Shown: piece after piece, positions 61,664 through 64,000 of the stretch
Layout: every line of letters starts with the position of its first letter
Numbering within the stretch: position 1 is the stretch's first letter
Origin: Stappia sp. BW2
GTDB lineage: Bacteria > Pseudomonadota > Alphaproteobacteria > Rhizobiales > Stappiaceae
Assembly (NCBI RefSeq): GCF_008107695.1
Contig: NZ_VIRG01000060.1
Location: 302,767 to 366,766 of the forward strand
Reading direction: 5' to 3'
Length of the DNA stretch: 64,000 bases
Notes under the pieces: generated by a model
What the model was told of the DNA's origin: nothing
What the model saw: the letters and a program-made list of their open reading frames with translations, nothing else
Database searches by the model: none
Made by a program: the position numbers and the translations under genes

Positions 61664-62264
61664 GAGGAGCAAAGGCGCTGGAGGGAGAGATTCTTGAAAG
61701 GCCTATGCTGCGCTAGCGCAGGAGAGGTTTTAACGCAAGCACTCGAACGAATATCATTTCCAATCAAGTGCATAAAACCATGGGTTGTCGTTTATTGCGA
61801 GAAAAAGTGTGCATTCTGCTAGATCCGAGCGGCGGATAATCTGAAATAACAGCGAGAGCGTTTCCCAGGGTGTGGACCCATAAATAAAGACGAAATGGCA
61901 TGAGACATGGCGAAACCGCGTTAGGAAATGTGGTCGGAGCGGGCTTTCTGCCCGGTCAAGCACGCTGACGACACGCAGTGAAGCCATTTTCATGTCCTTC
62001 GGATTTGACCGGACCAATCCGCCTCAAACCATTTCATCTTCATTTATGAGTCCCCACCCCGGGGAAATCAAACCCTCCGACAGGCCACGCAATCTTTCGC
62101 ACGCCAGCATCGGTGGATGCGGTAACCAGTTGAACTCGGGCAACAAGATGTTTCTGAACGATTTGGTTGCGGCGCACGCTTCTTGCCAACAGCTCAGACA
62201 CACTTTCGACAATCAACCGGCAAGGCCCTGCCGGTCTTGACCACCCGAAGCGATGGAACCGCGC
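61664..62264. other. 601-bp intergenic region between divergent AraC and surface-protein genes
   Basis: No gene is recognised. The region should contain the promoters of both flanking genes. Palindromes at 61708-61721 and, at its right edge, 62265-62282 are listed separately. Confidence 0.5.
61708..61721. promoter_or_regulatory. 14-bp palindrome upstream of the AraC-family gene
   Basis: CTGCGCTAGCGCAG is perfectly self-complementary and lies 45 bases before the AraC-family start codon. Position suits autorepression by some dimeric regulator, though AraC proteins usually bind direct repeats. Confidence 0.4.
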
Positions 62265-62282
62265 CACCCTCCCGGGAGGGTG
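62265..62282 (+). promoter_or_regulatory. 18-bp palindrome containing the ribosome binding site of the surface-protein gene
   Basis: CACCCTCCCGGGAGGGTG is a perfect palindrome. Its right half contains GGGAGGG, the only good ribosome binding site before the ATG at 62296. GGAAC (62255-62259) and GTTCC (62285-62289) extend the stem with bulges. In RNA it would hide the ribosome site; as DNA it could be an operator. Confidence 0.5.
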
Positions 62283-62295
62283 CCGTTCCGGCGCC

Positions 62296-64000
62296 ATGCT
62301 CTCGAGACAAAAGCCAATGATCCTTGCACCACGCCCTTCGCGGCTTCGTATTTTTCTGCTGCTTTCTTCCGCGCTTGTTTCTTCCGCACTGGCTGATCCA
62401 GGTGATGGCGGCGTGGGAGGTTATAACGACGGCGAAGAGCCGGGAAAAGCATCTCTGGACGGTGCAGGGGGGGATGCAGAGACACCCCACCGTGAAGATT
62501 TCGGGGGCGCCGGTGGCGGCGCCGGTGTCACAGGTGGCGTTGGAGGAATTACTCCTGACGACGACCCCTACCGCGCCGGAAGTGGCGGCAATGGAGGCGA
62601 TCATGACTACAGCGGAAACGGGAGCGACATCGGAAGCGGTACGGTTAACCTTCAGGGGACCGATGGTGGCGCGGGAGAGGACGCGCCAGAAACGTTTTCC
62701 GCCGCTGGCGGTGGCGGCGGTGGTGGTGGTTTCGGGGCCGTCGTAACCGACACGTCTTCGCTGAACGTCACAAGCGGTAGTATTGCCGGTGGGGCGGGGG
62801 GAGCAGGTGGAGCCTCCCCCAAGCGGTACGCCGGAGCAGGTGGAAGTGGCGGCTATGGGCTCGTCCTCAACAAGACGTCCGGCATCCATACGATCGGTGC
62901 GACCGTTTCGGGAGGTAGCGGCGGTGATGGCGGCGATGGTAAGTATGGTAGCTACAATAACGGAGGTGACGGTGGGTCGGGGGTTTATCTCACCGGCCAT
63001 TCTTCACCGGTTACGGTCATCATTGAAGGGAGTGTCACAGGCGGGGACGGTGGCAATGCCGGCGCGGTCTCGGATCAAATGAGTGCGGACGGTGGTGATG
63101 GCGGCGACGGTGTGAGGGGACGCAATATCAACGTCGTCGTTTCCTCGACCGCTTCCATTTCCGGAGGGGTGGGCGGAACACCGACGACCGATCCGAGAAA
63201 CTCGTCCTGGCTTGGCACGGCAGGGTCTGAAGGGCATGCCATTACCTTCTCAGGCGGCACGAATTCGCTCGAGCTCCAGGCCTCCTCCGGCGGATCGCTC
63301 GCCACCCTCAATGGCGGCATATCCCATGCCGGGACCAATGACATCCTGAAACTCGGCGGCAGCAACAACGCCAACTTCGCTCTCTCGGGTCTGTCCGGAA
63401 CGTTCAGCGGCTTCGGCTCTTTTCAGAAAACCGGGACTGCGACCTGGACACTGACCGGCACAACGACTTCGACAAAAGACTGGACCGTTTCGGCCGGTGT
63501 GCTGAAGCTCACCGGCGGCAGCATTGCCGGAGCAACCACTGTTGAAAGTGGAGCGACCGTTCAATTCGATCAAAGCGCCAATACCATCCATTCCGCCTCG
63601 ATTGATGGGGCGGGTGGCCTTAAAAAGAGCGGCAGCGGAACGCTGACCCTGACGGGCAACAATAGCTACTCGGGTGGAACGAACGTGTCCGCAGGAACGC
63701 TGGAAGCCAGCACAACATCCGTGTCCGGCAATATCAACGTTTCGTCGGGCGCGAGAATGCGTTTCAATCAGACGTCGGATAGCATCTATAGCGGGGCAAT
63801 CTCCGGGGCCGGGCGCTTTAAAAAAAAGTGGTGCCGGCACTCTGACCCTGACGGGCAACAATAGCTACTCGGGTGGAACGGATGTGTCCGCAGGAACGCT
63901 GGAAGCCAGCACAACGTCCGTGTCCGGCAATATCAACGTTTCGTCGGGCGCGAGAATGCGTTTCAATCAGACGTCGGATAGCATCTATAGCGGGGCAATC
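62296..64000 (+). CDS. glycine-rich autotransporter-like surface protein, frame-interrupted and cut by window end
   Basis: The first in-frame ATG (62296) opens a signal peptide of about 32 residues ending SSALA. A glycine-rich part (about 33-290, GGDGG/GGAGG type) follows, with short beta-strand segments. After about residue 390 there are passenger-associated repeats (TIGR02601/PF12951 style): SGSGTLTLTGNNSYSGGTNVSAGTLEAS. The open frame stops at 63864, after an A8 tract (63820-63827). If one A is removed, the frame continues in the expected repeat to the end of the window. The C-terminal beta-barrel would lie beyond the window. Type V secretion and surface adhesion are family expectations, not shown here. 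Confidence 0.75.
63643..64000 (+). repeat. near-identical tandem DNA repeats in the surface-protein gene
   Basis: The 159 bases at 63643-63801 recur at 63842-64000 with three differences counted by eye (two in the codon after GGTGGAACG, one in ACAAC[A/G]TCC). The period is 199, one more than 66 codons, because of the extra A in the A8 tract. The second copy runs into the window end, so more copies may follow. Confidence 0.9.

Noticed and set aside
62194..63000. Minus-strand frame opposite the glycine-rich surface protein
   Set aside because: Glycine codons read backwards give a Thr/Ala/Pro-rich product without stops. The plus strand has a signal peptide and known repeats.
63820..63828. Programmed -1 frameshift at A-AAA-AAG
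   Set aside because: The dnaX-like heptamer is in frame, but a -1 shift reaches a stop within a few codons. Only a +1 shift or loss of one A gives the repeat sequence.
1..64000. CRISPR arrays, tRNA/rRNA genes, prophage, insertion sequences
   Set aside because: I looked for short regular repeats, cloverleaf-type sequences, transposase or phage proteins and found none. Small or divergent RNAs cannot be excluded by reading alone.

Overview
The window is a GC-rich, densely packed chromosomal segment of an alphaproteobacterium. The protein styles (stacked TRAP, Dpp-type and AfuA/PhnS2-type transporters, LysR/IclR/DeoR/AraC regulators, Bat operon, NikR-NikABCDE, PAS chemoreceptor) fit a Rhizobiales-like heterotroph, possibly of the Stappiaceae (Roseibium/Labrenzia) type. 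That placement rests on recognition only and was not computed. I see no rRNA, tRNA, CRISPR array, phage or intact insertion sequence.

Layout. 0.2-1 kb: secreted alpha-carbonic anhydrase with a leader hairpin and its own terminator. 1.1-8.2 kb (minus): a catabolic operon dctQ-dctM-dctP, extradiol dioxygenase, MhpA-like hydroxylase, FAH-fold hydrolase and an IclR regulator, i.e. uptake and ring cleavage of an aromatic acid. 8.7-14.7 kb: quinone-oxidoreductase-like protein, secreted beta-propeller, two-gene ABC exporter. 14.7-20.3 kb: AfuABC/PhnSTU-type importer with a DeoR regulator, divergent from a HisN-type phosphatase. 20.4-23.2 kb: EmrAB-type efflux pump. 23.7-24.5 kb: ChbG/YdjC-type deacetylase.

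24.7-39.1 kb is the most unusual part: two LysR regulators that resemble each other, a two-domain CMD/AhpD-like protein, and one long operon (LysR, flavin monooxygenase-like protein, alpha/beta hydrolase, Dpp-type importer interrupted by a creatinase-like M24 protein, and a cytoplasmic BisC-type molybdoenzyme). Both LysR-linked promoter regions carry dyads built from the same half-site, AGCTTC-N(0-3)-AT-N-ATG, so the divergent gene pair and the operon look like one regulon for import and degradation of an unknown peptide-like, perhaps S- or N-oxidised, compound.

39.3-50.6 kb: a soluble double-PAS chemoreceptor, the nickel regulator NikR with a textbook operator, nikABCDE, a class II glutamine amidotransferase, a gene-poor stretch with decayed gene fragments, and a membrane chemoreceptor. 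50.7-58.2 kb (minus): complete MoxR-Bat aerotolerance-type operon with a fused BatB-BatC whose VWA metal site is degraded. 58.5-61.7 kb: two-component system and AraC regulator. 62.3 kb to the end: start of a glycine-rich autotransporter-like surface protein, interrupted by an A8 tract that shifts the frame inside near-identical DNA repeats.
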